Counted from the stretch's first letter, positions 29,689-41,731 are shown. The stretch is 64,000 nt of DNA from Pseudomonadota bacterium (GCA_027620495.1 JAQCEA010000005.1:1-64000); one strand, 5' to 3'. Numbers and translations: made by a program. Notes: generated from the sequence alone by a model not told the origin.

Positions 29689-30696
29689 ATGTCCGATAAC
29701 GCTAAATTTGTGCCGACACCCGCACATTCGCTTTCTGCCCCTGATACCGAGGTGAATGCGCGTGATGTGTTTGGTATTGATGTTGATATGATGATACCGG
29801 CATTTAGCAAAGCGTCTGATTATGTGCCAACGCTTGATCCGAATTATCAATTTGACCATGACACCACAATCGCCATTTTGGCGGGCTTTGCCCATAACCG
29901 GCGGGTGATGGTTCAAGGCTATCACGGCACTGGCAAATCGACGCATATCGAACAGGTGGCCGCACGGCTGAACTGGCCATGTATCCGGGTTAATCTTGAT
30001 AGCCATATCAGCCGTATTGACCTGATTGGCAAAGACGCCATCGTATTGCGCGATGGCAAACAGGTAACAGAATTCCGCGAGGGTATTTTGCCATGGGCCT
30101 TGCAGAACCCGGTGGCATTGGTATTTGACGAATATGATGCGGGGCGCGCCGATGTGATGTTTGTGATTCAGCGCGTTCTTGAAGTGGATGGTAAATTAAC
30201 CCTGCTTGACAGCAATAAAGTGATCCATCCAAACCCGCACTTCCGGCTTTTTGCCACGGCCAATACCGTTGGTCTTGGCGATACAACCGGGTTGTATCAT
30301 GGCACCCAGCAAATCAATCAGGGCCAAATGGATCGCTGGTCAATTGTGTCTACATTGAATTATTTGCCGCATGAAGATGAAGTCGGCATTGTGACCGCCA
30401 AAGTGCCGCAATATGCCGATAAAAATGGCACCGAACAGTTGGCGGCGATGGTACGCATGGCCGATTTGACACGCAAAGGATTCATGGCTGGCGATCTGTC
30501 CACTGTGATGTCGCCGCGGACCGTCATCACATGGGCTGAAAATGCCGCGATCTTTGGTGATATGACGCTGGCGTTCCGGCTGACATTTTTGAACAAATGC
30601 GACGAAGTAGAGCGCCCGACAGTGGCTGAATATTATCAGCGTTGCTTTGGCATTGATCTTCCCGAAGCACCGGTCCGTCAGGCCAACGCTAGCTAA
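29689..30696 (+). CDS. cobS: Cobaltochelatase subunit CobS
   Basis: CobS is the AAA+ ATPase partner of CobT in the aerobic CobNST cobalt chelatase, which inserts Co into hydrogenobyrinic acid diamide. The 335-residue protein has Walker [10 protein letters not shown] at residues 77-85, Walker B LVFDEYDA, and sensor-like [19 protein letters not shown] site precedes the ATG. cobN is not in this window, so the chelatase cannot be called complete here; cobST also occurs without a neighbouring cobN in many relatives. Confidence 0.94.
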   Translation: MSDNAKFVPTPAHSLSAPDTEVNARDVFGIDVDMMIPAFSKASDYVPTLDPNYQFDHDTTIAILAGFAHNRRVMVQGYHGTGKSTHIEQVAARLNWPCIRVNLDSHISRIDLIGKDAIVLRDGKQVTEFREGILPWALQNPVALVFDEYDAGRADVMFVIQRVLEVDGKLTLLDSNKVIHPNPHFRLFATANTVGLGDTTGLYHGTQQINQGQMDRWSIVSTLNYLPHEDEVGIVTAKVPQYADKNGTEQLAAMVRMADLTRKGFMAGDLSTVMSPRTVITWAENAAIFGDMTLAFRLTFLNKCDEVERPTVAEYYQRCFGIDLPEAPVRQANAS

Positions 30697-30736
30697 TCCC
30701 CGCACCGCCGCTGGCAACAGGTAACAGGAACGATGC

Positions 30737-32587
30737 ATGCCTGAATTTGATAAGGACTCGCAATTCTTAAAATCCAACGCCGCGGCCATGCGTGCCTTGG
30801 CGGGTGGCAAGGATCATCAGGTGACCTATGCTGGTACTGATACCCATGTCGGGAATAATGATGTCCGGTTGCCAGCATTGCCGCCAACCGCCACAGCGGC
30901 CCAGCGCAATAGCCTGCGCGGGGCGGCAGATGGCGCGGCTTTATGGCTTGCCCATCATAACCCAAAAACCCATCAGAAACATTGCCCGGCACCAGAAGGC
31001 GCCAAGGCAATTTTTGAAGCCGCCGAGCGTGCCCGGGTAGAGGCCATTGGATCGCGGCATATGAAGGGTGTTGGCAAAAATCTAGAAGCCGCGTTGAATC
31101 AGCGGTATGAAAACCGTCAGATTGACGCGCCGGGCAGTGCCGATGAGGCCGGTATATCAGAGGTTGTCCGCTTGCTATTGCGCGAACAGCTGAGCGGGGC
31201 CAAACCCCCTAAAAACCTATCAATGGTAATGGATTTATGGCGCCCCTGGATCCAGAGCCGGGCCGGAGATTTATTACAAGAACTGCAAGGCTCGCTTGAT
31301 GATCAGGCAAAATTTGCTGAATTATCGCGCCGCCTAATTGGCGCGCTTGAAACGGACCTTGGCGATTCAGCATCCGATCAGGATGACAATGCTGATAATG
31401 ATGATGATCAGGATGATGGCGGCGACAGCCAGAGCGAGCAGGACGGCGAACAATCAGCCGTTGGCGAAGACCAAAGCGATGGCGATGATAGCCAGGCAAT
31501 GGATGATGCCGGTGAAGCCGGCGTATCTGAAGACGGCGAAATGATGGAAGCCGATGGTGCTGACGATGGCATGGATGACGGTGAATCGCCAAATTCCGAT
31601 ATGACCGGCAGACATGGGAACAATGCCGCAGATAAAGATATCTACCGTATCTTTGACACCAAATTTGACGAGGTGATCGCGGCAGCCGATTTATGCGACC
31701 CCGAAGAACTTGACCGTTTGCGTGTGATGCTTGACCGGCATATGGAAAATGTCGCCAGCATTGTTGGCAAATTGGCAAACCGGCTGCAACGTAAATTAAT
31801 GGCGCATCAAAATCGTTCATGGGATTTTGACCTTGAAGAAGGCATTCTTGATGCGGCGAAACTGCACCGTGTGGTCACCCAGCCATTAAGCCCGCTTTCC
31901 TATAAACAGGAACAAGACACCAAATTCCGCGATACCGTTGTGACGCTATTGCTGGACAATTCCGGGTCCATGCGCGGCCGCCCCATCACCATTGCCGCGG
32001 TCACTGCCGATATTCTGGCCCGTACCTTGGAACGGTGCGGCGTTAAAGTTGAAATTCTAGGATTTACCACACGGGCTTGGAAAGGCGGCCAGTCACGCGA
32101 ATTATGGCAACAGGCTGGCAAGCCAGCCAACCCGGGCAGATTAAATGATTTACGCCATATTATTTACAAACCCGCAGATGCACCATGGCGACGTGCGCGC
32201 AAATCACTGGGGCTGATGTTGCGTGAAGGCATTTTAAAAGAAAATATTGATGGCGAAGCGCTGTTATGGGCGCATGACCGGCTTCTTGCCCGGAATGAAG
32301 ACCGCCGCATCATGATGGTGATTTCGGACGGCGCGCCGGTCGATGATTCGACACTTTCAGTGAATAGTGGCAGTTATCTTGAACGGCATCTTCGCGAAGT
32401 GATCAGCTATATCGAAACACGTTCACCTGTCGAATTGTTGGCGATTGGTATTGGCCATGACGTCACCCGGTATTACCGCCGCGCCGTGACCATTACCGAT
32501 GTTGAACAATTAGGCGGGGCGGTTGTTGGACAATTGACCGATTTATTTGACGAAGACGCCAACAAACAGCGTCGCCGTGTCGCCTGA
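30737..32587 (+). CDS. cobT: Cobaltochelatase subunit CobT
   Basis: CobT is the von Willebrand A partner of CobS. The 616-residue protein has an N-terminal helical part and a strongly acidic linker (about 215-295) with long runs of Asp and Glu. The C-terminal vWA domain carries the MIDAS motif DNSGSM near residue 408. A conserved [13 protein letters not shown] and the IGHDVTRYY end complete it. The 40-base gap to cobS shows a shared transcript. It reads into the rpmB terminator region from the other side. Confidence 0.94.
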   Translation: MPEFDKDSQFLKSNAAAMRALAGGKDHQVTYAGTDTHVGNNDVRLPALPPTATAAQRNSLRGAADGAALWLAHHNPKTHQKHCPAPEGAKAIFEAAERARVEAIGSRHMKGVGKNLEAALNQRYENRQIDAPGSADEAGISEVVRLLLREQLSGAKPPKNLSMVMDLWRPWIQSRAGDLLQELQGSLDDQAKFAELSRRLIGALETDLGDSASDQDDNADNDDDQDDGGDSQSEQDGEQSAVGEDQSDGDDSQAMDDAGEAGVSEDGEMMEADGADDGMDDGESPNSDMTGRHGNNAADKDIYRIFDTKFDEVIAAADLCDPEELDRLRVMLDRHMENVASIVGKLANRLQRKLMAHQNRSWDFDLEEGILDAAKLHRVVTQPLSPLSYKQEQDTKFRDTVVTLLLDNSGSMRGRPITIAAVTADILARTLERCGVKVEILGFTTRAWKGGQSRELWQQAGKPANPGRLNDLRHIIYKPADAPWRRARKSLGLMLREGILKENIDGEALLWAHDRLLARNEDRRIMMVISDGAPVDDSTLSVNSGSYLERHLREVISYIETRSPVELLAIGIGHDVTRYYRRAVTITDVEQLGGAVVGQLTDLFDEDANKQRRRVA

Positions 32588-32640
32588 GTCAAAGCTGCAT
32601 TCAGCCCCACCGTAATCGAACCGGCACGATGCACCCAAAT

Positions 32641-32671
32641 AAAAAACCCCAGCGCATAGGACCGAGGTTTT
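32641..32671 (-). terminator. Rho-independent terminator of rpmB, possibly bidirectional
   Basis: On the minus strand ACCTCGGT and GCTGGGGT form an eight-pair stem (with G-T pairs) around a seven-base loop, followed by TTTTTT. Read the other way the same hairpin ends in GGTTTTAATT and could also stop cobT transcripts. Confidence 0.75.
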
Positions 32672-32716
32672 AATTAGGTGGGCCGATGGCCCAAATCTGT
32701 ATCAGCCGATTGCGGC

Positions 32717-33007
32717 CTAGTTATTGTCTGTCTGTGCCGCAACAATTTCACGCTTTAGCTGTTGGGCTTCTTCAGCCAATTCTGCATTACGTGCCTGCAA
32801 CAAAAACGAATCGAGGCCACCATGCTTTTCAACCGTGCGCATGGCGCTTGTTGACACCCGCAAGCTTACCTTACGGTCCAAAATTTCGCTCTGCATGCTA
32901 GTGCTCTGCAAATTTGGCAAAAACCGGCGACGTGTACGGTTGTTGGCGTGGCTGACATTATTGCCAGACATCACGCTTTTCCCTGTTAATTGACAACGTT
33001 TTGCCAT
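32717..33007 (-). CDS. rpmB: 50S ribosomal protein L28
   Basis: L28 is a small structural protein of the large ribosomal subunit. The sequence [20 protein letters not shown] and [11 protein letters not shown] are typical of the family, and 96 residues fits alphaproteobacterial L28 with its extended C-terminus. ATG 33007 has a GGAG site about nine bases upstream and matches the family start, so the longer open frame is not used. It has its own promoter (33063-33091) and terminator, so it is a single-gene unit. Confidence 0.96.
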   Translation of the reverse strand: MAKRCQLTGKSVMSGNNVSHANNRTRRRFLPNLQSTSMQSEILDRKVSLRVSTSAMRTVEKHGGLDSFLLQARNAELAEEAQQLKREIVAAQTDNN

Positions 33008-33062
33008 GATCAAGGCTCCATCTGTGGCAGCGCTTTCAGCGCCGCAGTAAAACTGAAGGCAG

Positions 33063-33091
33063 GGTATAGGCCAGACACGGCCCAAGGTCAA
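33063..33091 (-). promoter_or_regulatory. rpmB promoter
   Basis: On the minus strand TTGACC (33086-33091) and TATACC (33063-33068) are separated by exactly 17 bases and lie about 55 bases before the rpmB ATG. This is one of the clearest sigma-70 type promoters in the window, as expected for a ribosomal protein gene. Confidence 0.7.
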
Positions 33092-33261
33092 GTCTGAAAA
33101 CCCCAGTATAACTGGCAATCATCATTGGCAATCATCACCAGCTTTGGCGATCGCCCGCACTGGCGCGCAAGGCAAGCCGGAAAAGAATTTCATATTATCT
33201 TTTTGGTTAATCCAAATAGACTAGCTGTCCGCGCTATTCATGCGCGCAATAGGGCTGTGAT

Positions 33262-33615
33262 GTGCTGAAAAAAAATATCATAATTGCGTACCGGCGCACG
33301 TCACTGGCACTAGAAGTTTATTTCTGGGAATGTCTGCAGCTTATTTTAGCCTATGAACAAATTTCCCTGAATGAGTTTTGCATGCTGGTTGATCAGCACC
33401 GCCAAAATTCAAGCTTGTCATCTGCGGTCAGGGTTGTGATTTTGATCTATTTTCGCACCCTGGCAAGCGTGCGCCTTGAAGATGATGAAATCTTTGCCAG
33501 CGATAGGACAGATATCCCCTTGCAATTTCACGAACCAGATGCCGCGCCCATAGCTGTTACGCTTTTGCCGGTTGCGTTGCAGAAGTTTGCGATAATCGAA
33601 TCGCGTGCTCAATAG
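33262..33615 (+). CDS. Ribbon-helix-helix (RHH_4) domain protein
   Basis: The first 65 residues fit the alphaproteobacterial RHH_4 pattern: YRRTSLALEVYFWECLQLIL, then ISLNEFCMLVDQHR and LSSAVRVVILIYFR. Such proteins are small DNA-binding regulators. The C-terminal 50 residues (DRTDIPLQFHEPDAAPI) have no pattern I know. The start is a GTG at 33262. The last 59 bases overlap the 3' end of pyrD on the opposite strand. A short dyad TTTGG-N5-CCAAA lies about 50 bases upstream and could be an autoregulatory site. Confidence 0.7.
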   Translation: MLKKNIIIAYRRTSLALEVYFWECLQLILAYEQISLNEFCMLVDQHRQNSSLSSAVRVVILIYFRTLASVRLEDDEIFASDRTDIPLQFHEPDAAPIAVTLLPVALQKFAIIESRAQ

Positions 33616-34672
33616 CCTTTGTGGCATGTGGTATCTGGCCTTTGGCGTCGGCAAGGTTACTGACCCCATCGGCCTGCATTAATGCTAACAGTTCTTGCAA
33701 GATTTGTGCTGGAAATTCCGGCCCATTAAGCGCCAACCCGGTATAAAGTTGCACCAAATCGGCACCAACCAGAATTTTGGCATAGGCCTGCCATCCACTA
33801 GCCACGCCGCCAACCCCGACCACACCAAGACGCCCCTTGGCATGCGTTACCACCTGCGCCAGAATATCGGTCGCCGGGGCAAATAAGGGCGCCCCTGACA
33901 AACCGCCAATTTCGCCAGCATGCGGGCTGGTAAGACCAGATGGCCTGGCAATCGTTGTATTTGTCGCGATCATGGCACAGACGCCAGACGTGACCGCTGT
34001 CTCGACAATGGCGGCAAGATCCTGATCGTGCAGATCTGGCGCAATTTTCAAAAATAACGGCCGCGTCACTTTGGCATCATCAAGCCCAGCCCGTGCCGCT
34101 GACAATAATGATTGTAAATGTTGTGCTGTTTGTAAATCACGCAACCCCGGTGTGTTTGGGGACGAAATATTGAGGGTGATATAATCCGCCAGCCCGGCAA
34201 GTGCCGCCACCGCATGGCGGTAGTCTGCAATCGGGTCCTTGCTGGTTTTGTTAGCACCAACATTGACCCCAACGACACCCGCGTCTAGCTGGCGGCGCTG
34301 CAAATTCTGTGCGGCCGCCACCATGCCCTTGCCATTAAACCCATAGCGATTGATGACAGCGTGATCTTCAGCTAGGCGAAACACCCGCGGCTTTGGATTG
34401 CCAGCTTGTGGCAATGGGGTAATTGTACCGACTTCGACATGGCCAAACCCAAGACGCAAAGCCCCATGATAGCATGCGGCATTTTTATCAAATCCAGCCG
34501 CCAACCCGATTGGATTCGGAAATTTTATCCCGCCAAGCGTAACCGCAAGATCAAGCCGCCCAGCATCAATTACCGGGCGCGGCCCTAATTGCCAACGCAA
34601 TGTTTCAACGGCCAATTTATGGGCAGCCTCGCCAGGCAGTTGCCGTGCCAACCTAGCCAGCAATTGCCACAT
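33557..34672 (-). CDS. pyrD: Dihydroorotate dehydrogenase (quinone), class 2
   Basis: PyrD oxidises dihydroorotate to orotate in pyrimidine synthesis and passes electrons to membrane quinone. The 371-residue class 2 enzyme has the N-terminal membrane helix region (MWQLLARLARQLP), FPNPIGLAAGFDKNA, and GAVGVNxGxNK-like NVGANKTS. The TLNISSPNTPG motif carries the catalytic serine, and GVGGVASG binds the flavin phosphate. It starts by a one-base overlap with lysS (TGATG). Its 3' end runs 59 bases into the opposing RHH gene. Confidence 0.96.
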   Translation of the reverse strand: MWQLLARLARQLPGEAAHKLAVETLRWQLGPRPVIDAGRLDLAVTLGGIKFPNPIGLAAGFDKNAACYHGALRLGFGHVEVGTITPLPQAGNPKPRVFRLAEDHAVINRYGFNGKGMVAAAQNLQRRQLDAGVVGVNVGANKTSKDPIADYRHAVAALAGLADYITLNISSPNTPGLRDLQTAQHLQSLLSAARAGLDDAKVTRPLFLKIAPDLHDQDLAAIVETAVTSGVCAMIATNTTIARPSGLTSPHAGEIGGLSGAPLFAPATDILAQVVTHAKGRLGVVGVGGVASGWQAYAKILVGADLVQLYTGLALNGPEFPAQILQELLALMQADGVSNLADAKGQIPHATKAIEHAIRLSQTSATQPAKA

Positions 34673-36285
34673 CAGCTGGCCGCACTGGCGTTTGCAGACA
34701 ATCGCCCAGCCAACGCATCATCAATCAACTGGACTGATTTGTCGCGGCCATATAGCGCAAAGAATGATCCCATACGGGGTCCTTCTGTCTGGCCAAGCAG
34801 CACTTCATATAGACATTTAAACCAATCGCGTAAATTTTCATATTCAGCGGCTTTGCCCACCGCATAGACGGCAGATTGGATTTCTTCGCCGCTGGCATGG
34901 TCTGGTAAATCGCCAAGGGCGTGTTTCAACGCCTGCAAATGGCTTTGTTCTGTTGCATTAGGCAAGCGGTATATTTTTTGTGGCCGCACCAAATCTTGAT
35001 AGTAATTGACCGCATAGCCGATCATCCGGTCGAGTTCTGGATGGCTTGCCGGGCTGACATCGGGGGCATAATCGGTGACATAGCCCCAAACGATATCTGG
35101 TGCTTCGGCATGACAGACCGCCGCCAGATTGAGAAGCAGGGTAAAGCTGACTGGCAATACAGACAATGATGGCGCGCCGCTGTGAATATGCCACACCGGA
35201 TTTTCCAAAAGCGCGGCATCTTCCTGTGTGCTGATTTTATCAAGATGCTGATAATATTCATCAACCGTTTTGGGAATCACGTCAAAATGCAGGCGCTTGG
35301 CCCGTTTTGGCTGGCCATACATAAACAAGGCCAAAGATTCCGGGCTGCCATAACGCAACCAGTCTTCAACCGACAGACCATTGCCTTTGGATTTTGAAAT
35401 TTTTTCACCATTCGCATCAAGGAACAATTCATAAGACAGGCCAGCTGGCGGCGTACTGCCTAATGCGCGTGCAATTTTGCTGGATTGCGTCACCGAATCA
35501 ATCAGGTCTTTGCCGCTCATTTCATAATCAACGCCAAGCGCCACCCACCGCATCGCCCAGTCACATTTCCACTGCAATTTACATTTGCCACCCGTGACCT
35601 CGGTTTCACGGACATCACCAGTTGCCGGGTCAATATAGCTGATCGTGCCAGCGGCTGGATTTTGCCCTACAACTTTGGCCTGTAGCACCCGGCCAGTATC
35701 TGGGCAAATTGGGAAAAATGGGCTGTAGGTGGCCTGACGTTCCGGCCCCAGCGTTGGCAGCATGATGGCCATAATGGCATCATAATGTTCCAACACCCGA
35801 ATCAAGGTCGTGTCAAAATCACCATTGGTGTAGCATTCTGTTGCGCTTTTGAATTCATAGGCAAAGCCGAACCCATCTAAAAATGCCTGTAACCGCAAAT
35901 TATTGTGCATGCCATAGGATGGTGCCGTGCCAAACGGATCAGGCACCTTGGTCAATGGCATATCAATATAATTTGCCATCATTTCCTGATTAGGGATGTT
36001 GGTTGGCACCTTTCTGAACCCGTCCATATCATCGGAAAAACACACCAATTTGGTGGCTTGCCCGGTCAGGGTTTCATAGGCATGCCTGACCATGGTGGTG
36101 CGGACAACCTCGCCAAATGTACCAATATGGGGCAGCCCAGACGGGCCATAGCCAGTTTCAAAAAGTACCGTATCTTTGGCACCAATTTTTTCCATACGGG
36201 CGGCCAAAGCACGGGCTTCAGCAAACGGCCATGCCTTTGCATCTTGTGCAATATCCTGCAGCTGTGCGATCACGTCATTCATCAT
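34672..36285 (-). CDS. lysS: Lysyl-tRNA synthetase, class I
   Basis: Class I LysRS charges tRNA-Lys; it replaces the class II enzyme in most Alphaproteobacteria and archaea. The HIGH-type motif is in PSGLPHIGTFGEV, and the KMSKS-type motif is KISKSKG. The C-terminal alpha-helical cage includes YYQDLVRPQ. The frame opens to 36351, but conserved sequence begins at MNDVIAQLQDIAQDA; ATG at 36285 or 36282 is preferred, giving about 537 residues. pyrD follows with a one-base overlap. Confidence 0.95.
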   Translation of the reverse strand: MMNDVIAQLQDIAQDAKAWPFAEARALAARMEKIGAKDTVLFETGYGPSGLPHIGTFGEVVRTTMVRHAYETLTGQATKLVCFSDDMDGFRKVPTNIPNQEMMANYIDMPLTKVPDPFGTAPSYGMHNNLRLQAFLDGFGFAYEFKSATECYTNGDFDTTLIRVLEHYDAIMAIMLPTLGPERQATYSPFFPICPDTGRVLQAKVVGQNPAAGTISYIDPATGDVRETEVTGGKCKLQWKCDWAMRWVALGVDYEMSGKDLIDSVTQSSKIARALGSTPPAGLSYELFLDANGEKISKSKGNGLSVEDWLRYGSPESLALFMYGQPKRAKRLHFDVIPKTVDEYYQHLDKISTQEDAALLENPVWHIHSGAPSLSVLPVSFTLLLNLAAVCHAEAPDIVWGYVTDYAPDVSPASHPELDRMIGYAVNYYQDLVRPQKIYRLPNATEQSHLQALKHALGDLPDHASGEEIQSAVYAVGKAAEYENLRDWFKCLYEVLLGQTEGPRMGSFFALYGRDKSVQLIDDALAGRLSANASAAS

Positions 36286-36468
36286 TATGCTTTCTATTGT
36301 GACCATGCTGGCATCACCCACCGGGTGATGCTTGTGTTCAGCAGGCGTCAAATCGCCGACAAGCTAGTGCCAAGGCCCGGTAGAGGTCAAGTGGGTTATA
36401 AAATTATCGGCCCTTTTCCTCTGCCAATGCTGGCGTCAACGTGACGCAACCGCTATATCATAGCAACC

Positions 36469-39261
36469 ATGCGTGACAATGTTATCACCACACAGCCTGA
36501 CCTGCATAACATTCCGGTGTTTTATCCGCACGGAACCCGGCTGATATGGATCAGTAAAGATGGCGAAATTTGCCAGCTTGACCGGCAGGCTATTGCCGCT
36601 GAACTGGCGCTGGGGCCGGTGTTGCTATGCCATCGCCGCTGGAGCGAAGCCCGCGCCGGCGTTGAGATCAGCAATTATCTCGATATTATGGAACTATACG
36701 CCTTTATAAGGCCCGCCAGATTCGCCTTGCCAACGCCAACTGGATTGGCCCAGCAGCTTGGTTTGGCACGGCCTCAATCAGGCGAGGATATGGCAAGCCT
36801 GCTGCCGCAAATCGCCTTTTTACTGCTTGACGAGCTAGCCGCGCAACCGGCCAAGGCGCAAACAGAAGCGGCCAAAATTGCCGATATGATGGCGGCCGGG
36901 GGCTGGGCATGGGGGCCTTTTATTCTTTCGCATATTGGTGTTGCCCCATCACCTGCTGCCCTACCAGATGGACGACAAGCGGCGATTTGGCACCGGCTTG
37001 CCGATTATACTGATTACACCCCACAAACCGAACCTGATATCCTGCCAGTTTTGCCTGATGCTGCCCGTCAACGGCTTCACGATATGCTGGGCGGCGCGTC
37101 AGAAATGCGCCAATCACAAAGCGATTATGCCGCCGCCGTGGCGATGAGCTTTGACCGGCCTGATGCTGGCCCCACGCCTGCCTTGGTGCTGGCCGAGGCT
37201 GGTACCGGCACCGGCAAAACGCTTGGCTATCTCTCGCCAGCCACATTATGGGCAGAAAAAAATGGCGGCACCGTGTGGATTTCCACCTATACGCGCACAC
37301 TGCAGCATCAGATCGCGGCAGAATTAACCCGGCTTTATCCAGATGCGCGCGAGCGGGCGTCAAAAGTGGTGTTACGAAAGGGCCGCGAAAATTACCTCTG
37401 TCTGCTAAATTTGGAAGAAGCCTTGAGCCAAATGCCCGGACAGCCTCGGCGGGCCACCGCACTTGGCCTGATGGCACGCTGGGCAGGAGCAAGCAGTGAC
37501 GGTGATTTAACCGGCGCCAGTTTTCCGGCGTGGCTTCTTGATCTTTTGGGGCGGGGGCAAACAGCCGGGCTTGCCGACCGGCGCGGCGAATGTATTCATG
37601 CGGCCTGTACACATTATAATCGCTGTTTTGTGGAAAAATCGATCCGCGCGGCAAAACGTGCCGATATTGTTGTCACGAATCATGCGCTGGTGATGATTCA
37701 GGCGGCCTATGCCGGGCAAAGTGACAGGCGCGAGCCAACGCGCTTTATATTTGACGAGGGGCATCACGTTTTTGACGCCGCCGATAGCGCGTTTTCAGCC
37801 TATCTGAGCGGCCGTGAGGCCAGCGAATTGCGCCATTGGATCCGCGGGGCCGAAGATGGGAGACGCGGCCGTGTGCGCGGTTTAAAACGCCGACTTGAAG
37901 ATTTACTTGCCGATGATGCGGCGGCCTTGGCTGATCTCGACACGGTTTTAGAGGCGGCCCGTGAATTGCCCGGTCAAGGCTGGCAAAACCGCCTGTCAGC
38001 CTTTCAGCCACTTGGTGCTGGCGAGACATTTTTCATGCATTTGCGCGCCGCACTTTATAACAATGTGGCCGATCCAGAAAGCCTATATGATTTGCAAACC
38101 AGCCTGCACCCGGCACCCGAAACGCTGCAGGCCGCGGCCCAGCCATTTGCCGCGGCATTGGCCGCCATTGCCACGCCATTAACGCGGCTGGCAAGCGCGC
38201 TCAAAACGGTGCTTGATGACAATGCGGATTCGCTCGATACCGCCGGGCGGGGACGGCTTGAAGGGGCAATCAGAGGCATAGAATTACGGGCATCTGGGCC
38301 GCTTAATGCCTGGCAATTAATGCTGTCAGATATCAGTGGCGGTGCGCGCGATGGCTTTGTTGACTGGATGCAAATTGACCGACAAGACGGACAGGACCGT
38401 GATGTTGGTGTGGCGCGCCACTGGCTTGACCCGACCATTCCTTTTGCCCATAGCGTTCTTGAAAAGGCCCATGGCGCGGTGATCACCTCGGCCACATTGC
38501 AAGACCATGCCGCGGCAAAATCCAGCGACACAGCAAGCCAATCGACACCAATTGATGGCTGGCAATCAGCAATCACATTAAGCGGGGCGGCACATCTCGA
38601 TCATGCGGCGATGCGGGTCAGCTTTGATTCGCCATTTGATTACCCAAACCAAACCTGTATCTTTGTGGTCAATGACCTCGAACGCGACCGCCCAGAAACC
38701 ACCGCAAGTGCTATGGCTGGGCTGATGATCGCGGCTGGCGGTGGTGGCCTTGGGCTATTCACCGCGATCCGTCGTTTGCGGGCGGTTTACCCAGCGCTGG
38801 CAGCACGGCTCGAGGCCGCCGGGTTGCCACTTTATGCCCAGCATATTGACCAGATGAATTTGCAAACGTTGCTGGCGATGTTCCGCGAAGACCCTGAATC
38901 ATGCCTGCTTGGCACCGACGCGGTGCGCGATGGCATTGATGTACCGGGGGCGGCGTTGCGGCTGATTGTGTTTGACCGGATGCCGTGGCCGCGAAGCGAT
39001 ATTCTATTTGCCGCACGCGCCGACTGGCAGGGGCGCGATAACTGGACCGAACGCCAAACGCGGCTGAGACTGCGTCAGGCCTTTGGCCGTTTGATCAGGC
39101 GGCAAACCGATCGGGGTGTGTTTGTGATGCTGGATAGCCGTTTGCCAACACGCCTCACATCGGCCTTTCCGCCAGATGTGGTGATCGAACGGATTGGCCT
39201 TGCCGAGGCCATCGCCAAAACCAAAGCGTTTTTAAATGATGGTGTGGTAGACAGACACTAA
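36469..39261 (+). CDS. DinG/XPD-like ATP-dependent DNA helicase
   Basis: The 930-residue protein is an XPD-type superfamily 2 helicase. Walker A lies in AEAGTGTGKTLGYLSPA (about residues 240-256), and the DEAH box is DEGHHVFDAAD. Cysteines in the interval LCLLNLEEAL to CIHAACTHYNRC (C...CxxxC...C) could ligate the [4Fe-4S] cluster of this family. The C-terminal motif VI region is RQAFGRLIRRQTDRGVF. Bacterial DinG-like helicases resolve R-loops and damaged DNA. It is an isolated gene, divergent from lysS and convergent with groEL. Confidence 0.9.
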   Translation: MRDNVITTQPDLHNIPVFYPHGTRLIWISKDGEICQLDRQAIAAELALGPVLLCHRRWSEARAGVEISNYLDIMELYAFIRPARFALPTPTGLAQQLGLARPQSGEDMASLLPQIAFLLLDELAAQPAKAQTEAAKIADMMAAGGWAWGPFILSHIGVAPSPAALPDGRQAAIWHRLADYTDYTPQTEPDILPVLPDAARQRLHDMLGGASEMRQSQSDYAAAVAMSFDRPDAGPTPALVLAEAGTGTGKTLGYLSPATLWAEKNGGTVWISTYTRTLQHQIAAELTRLYPDARERASKVVLRKGRENYLCLLNLEEALSQMPGQPRRATALGLMARWAGASSDGDLTGASFPAWLLDLLGRGQTAGLADRRGECIHAACTHYNRCFVEKSIRAAKRADIVVTNHALVMIQAAYAGQSDRREPTRFIFDEGHHVFDAADSAFSAYLSGREASELRHWIRGAEDGRRGRVRGLKRRLEDLLADDAAALADLDTVLEAARELPGQGWQNRLSAFQPLGAGETFFMHLRAALYNNVADPESLYDLQTSLHPAPETLQAAAQPFAAALAAIATPLTRLASALKTVLDDNADSLDTAGRGRLEGAIRGIELRASGPLNAWQLMLSDISGGARDGFVDWMQIDRQDGQDRDVGVARHWLDPTIPFAHSVLEKAHGAVITSATLQDHAAAKSSDTASQSTPIDGWQSAITLSGAAHLDHAAMRVSFDSPFDYPNQTCIFVVNDLERDRPETTASAMAGLMIAAGGGGLGLFTAIRRLRAVYPALAARLEAAGLPLYAQHIDQMNLQTLLAMFREDPESCLLGTDAVRDGIDVPGAALRLIVFDRMPWPRSDILFAARADWQGRDNWTERQTRLRLRQAFGRLIRRQTDRGVFVMLDSRLPTRLTSAFPPDVVIERIGLAEAIAKTKAFLNDGVVDRH

Positions 39262-39288
39262 CAGAACGGGTCTGCCAAAATAAACAAA

Positions 39289-39331
39289 CAAAAAACCGGA
39301 AGGTCAGTTTTGACCCTCCAGTTCTTTTTGT
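39289..39331. terminator. Bidirectional terminator between groEL and the DinG-like gene
   Basis: ACCGGAAGGTCA and TGACCCTCCAGT (39295-39322) pair as a 12-base stem around GTTT. On the minus strand it is followed by TTTTTTG, ending groESL. On the plus strand it is followed by TTCTTTTTG, ending the helicase transcript. Confidence 0.85.
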
Positions 39332-39357
39332 CTTGGACAAGTCCGATAGCGGGCAGA

Positions 39358-41028
<1,671 letters not shown>

Positions 41029-41082
41029 TTATTTAAATGAGTTTGTGGTCATCAGATTACTGGCGAGGGCCAGCCATCTGCT

Positions 41083-41370
41083 TTATTCAATGACACCCAT
41101 GATGTCAGATTCTTTCATGATCAAATATTCTTGACCATCGATCTTGACTTCTGTGCCTGACCATTTACCAAACAGCACGGTATCACCTGATTTGACGTCG
41201 AGTGGCTGAACTTTGCCAGTCTCGTCACGGGCACCTGCACCAACAGCGATCACCTTGCCCTGCATCGGCTTTTCTTGGGCCGTATCGGGAATGATGATCC
41301 CGCCTGCAGTCTTTTGCTCTGATTCCATCCGCTCGACAACGACGCGGTCATGAAGAGGCCTGAATTTCAT
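41083..41370 (-). CDS. groES: 10 kDa chaperonin GroES
   Basis: GroES is the heptameric lid of GroEL. The 95-residue protein has [26 protein letters not shown] with the mobile loop, and the conserved [28 protein letters not shown]-type sequence precedes the ATG. It is the first gene of the operon, and the CIRCE dyad lies about 38 bases upstream of its start. Confidence 0.98.
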   Translation of the reverse strand: MKFRPLHDRVVVERMESEQKTAGGIIIPDTAQEKPMQGKVIAVGAGARDETGKVQPLDVKSGDTVLFGKWSGTEVKIDGQEYLIMKESDIMGVIE

Positions 41371-41407
41371 GCCTTTAATCTCCTCCTAAAAAGTCAGTTA
41401 ACAGCCT

Positions 41408-41434
41408 TTAGCACTCACACGACCGGAGTGCCAA
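41408..41434. promoter_or_regulatory. CIRCE operator for HrcA
   Basis: TTAGCACTC (41408-41416), nine bases, then GAGTGCCAA (41426-41434) matches the CIRCE consensus TTAGCACTC-N9-GAGTGCTAA with one change. HrcA represses groESL here at normal temperature; hrcA itself is not in the window. A TTGACA at 41472-41477 on the minus strand may be the groES -35, but no clean -10 follows. Confidence 0.93.
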
Positions 41435-41619
41435 TTTGCCATGAGTGGTAACTGGTATATCGCGCCCAATTTGTCAAGGCATGGACCAAAAAAAATGGTA
41501 AAAATTTTTTATCATTTTGATCTGGGGCGCGACTGGTGGCGGGTTTGTGGGACGGTCTTTAGAACAGCGAGCCCCAAGCAAGGGTACAAGAACCGTTTGG
41601 ACTGCGGCAATCCGATCAA

Positions 41620-41649
41620 TTTACAACGCGCGTGATGGCTTGCTATATA
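41620..41649 (+). promoter_or_regulatory. Putative ctaA promoter
   Basis: TTTACA (41620-41625) and TATATA (41644-41649) are separated by 18 bases and lie about 85 bases before the ctaA start. The remainder of the 361-base groES/ctaA spacer holds the CIRCE site, an A/T-rich stretch near 41487-41515 and no convincing gene; a short opposite-strand frame (41512-41769) is most likely spurious. Confidence 0.45.
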
Positions 41650-41731
41650 CGCCGTCATCGGCACGCTGGATTGCCTGTCTATAGCGCATGAGTCATCATG
41701 CCATTCACTGGTCAGAAAAGGGTTTGTCAAC

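Noticed and set aside
31365-31620. Acidic low-complexity stretch in cobT as a possible frameshift or repeat expansion
   Set aside because: An Asp/Glu-rich linker between the helical part and the vWA domain is normal for CobT.
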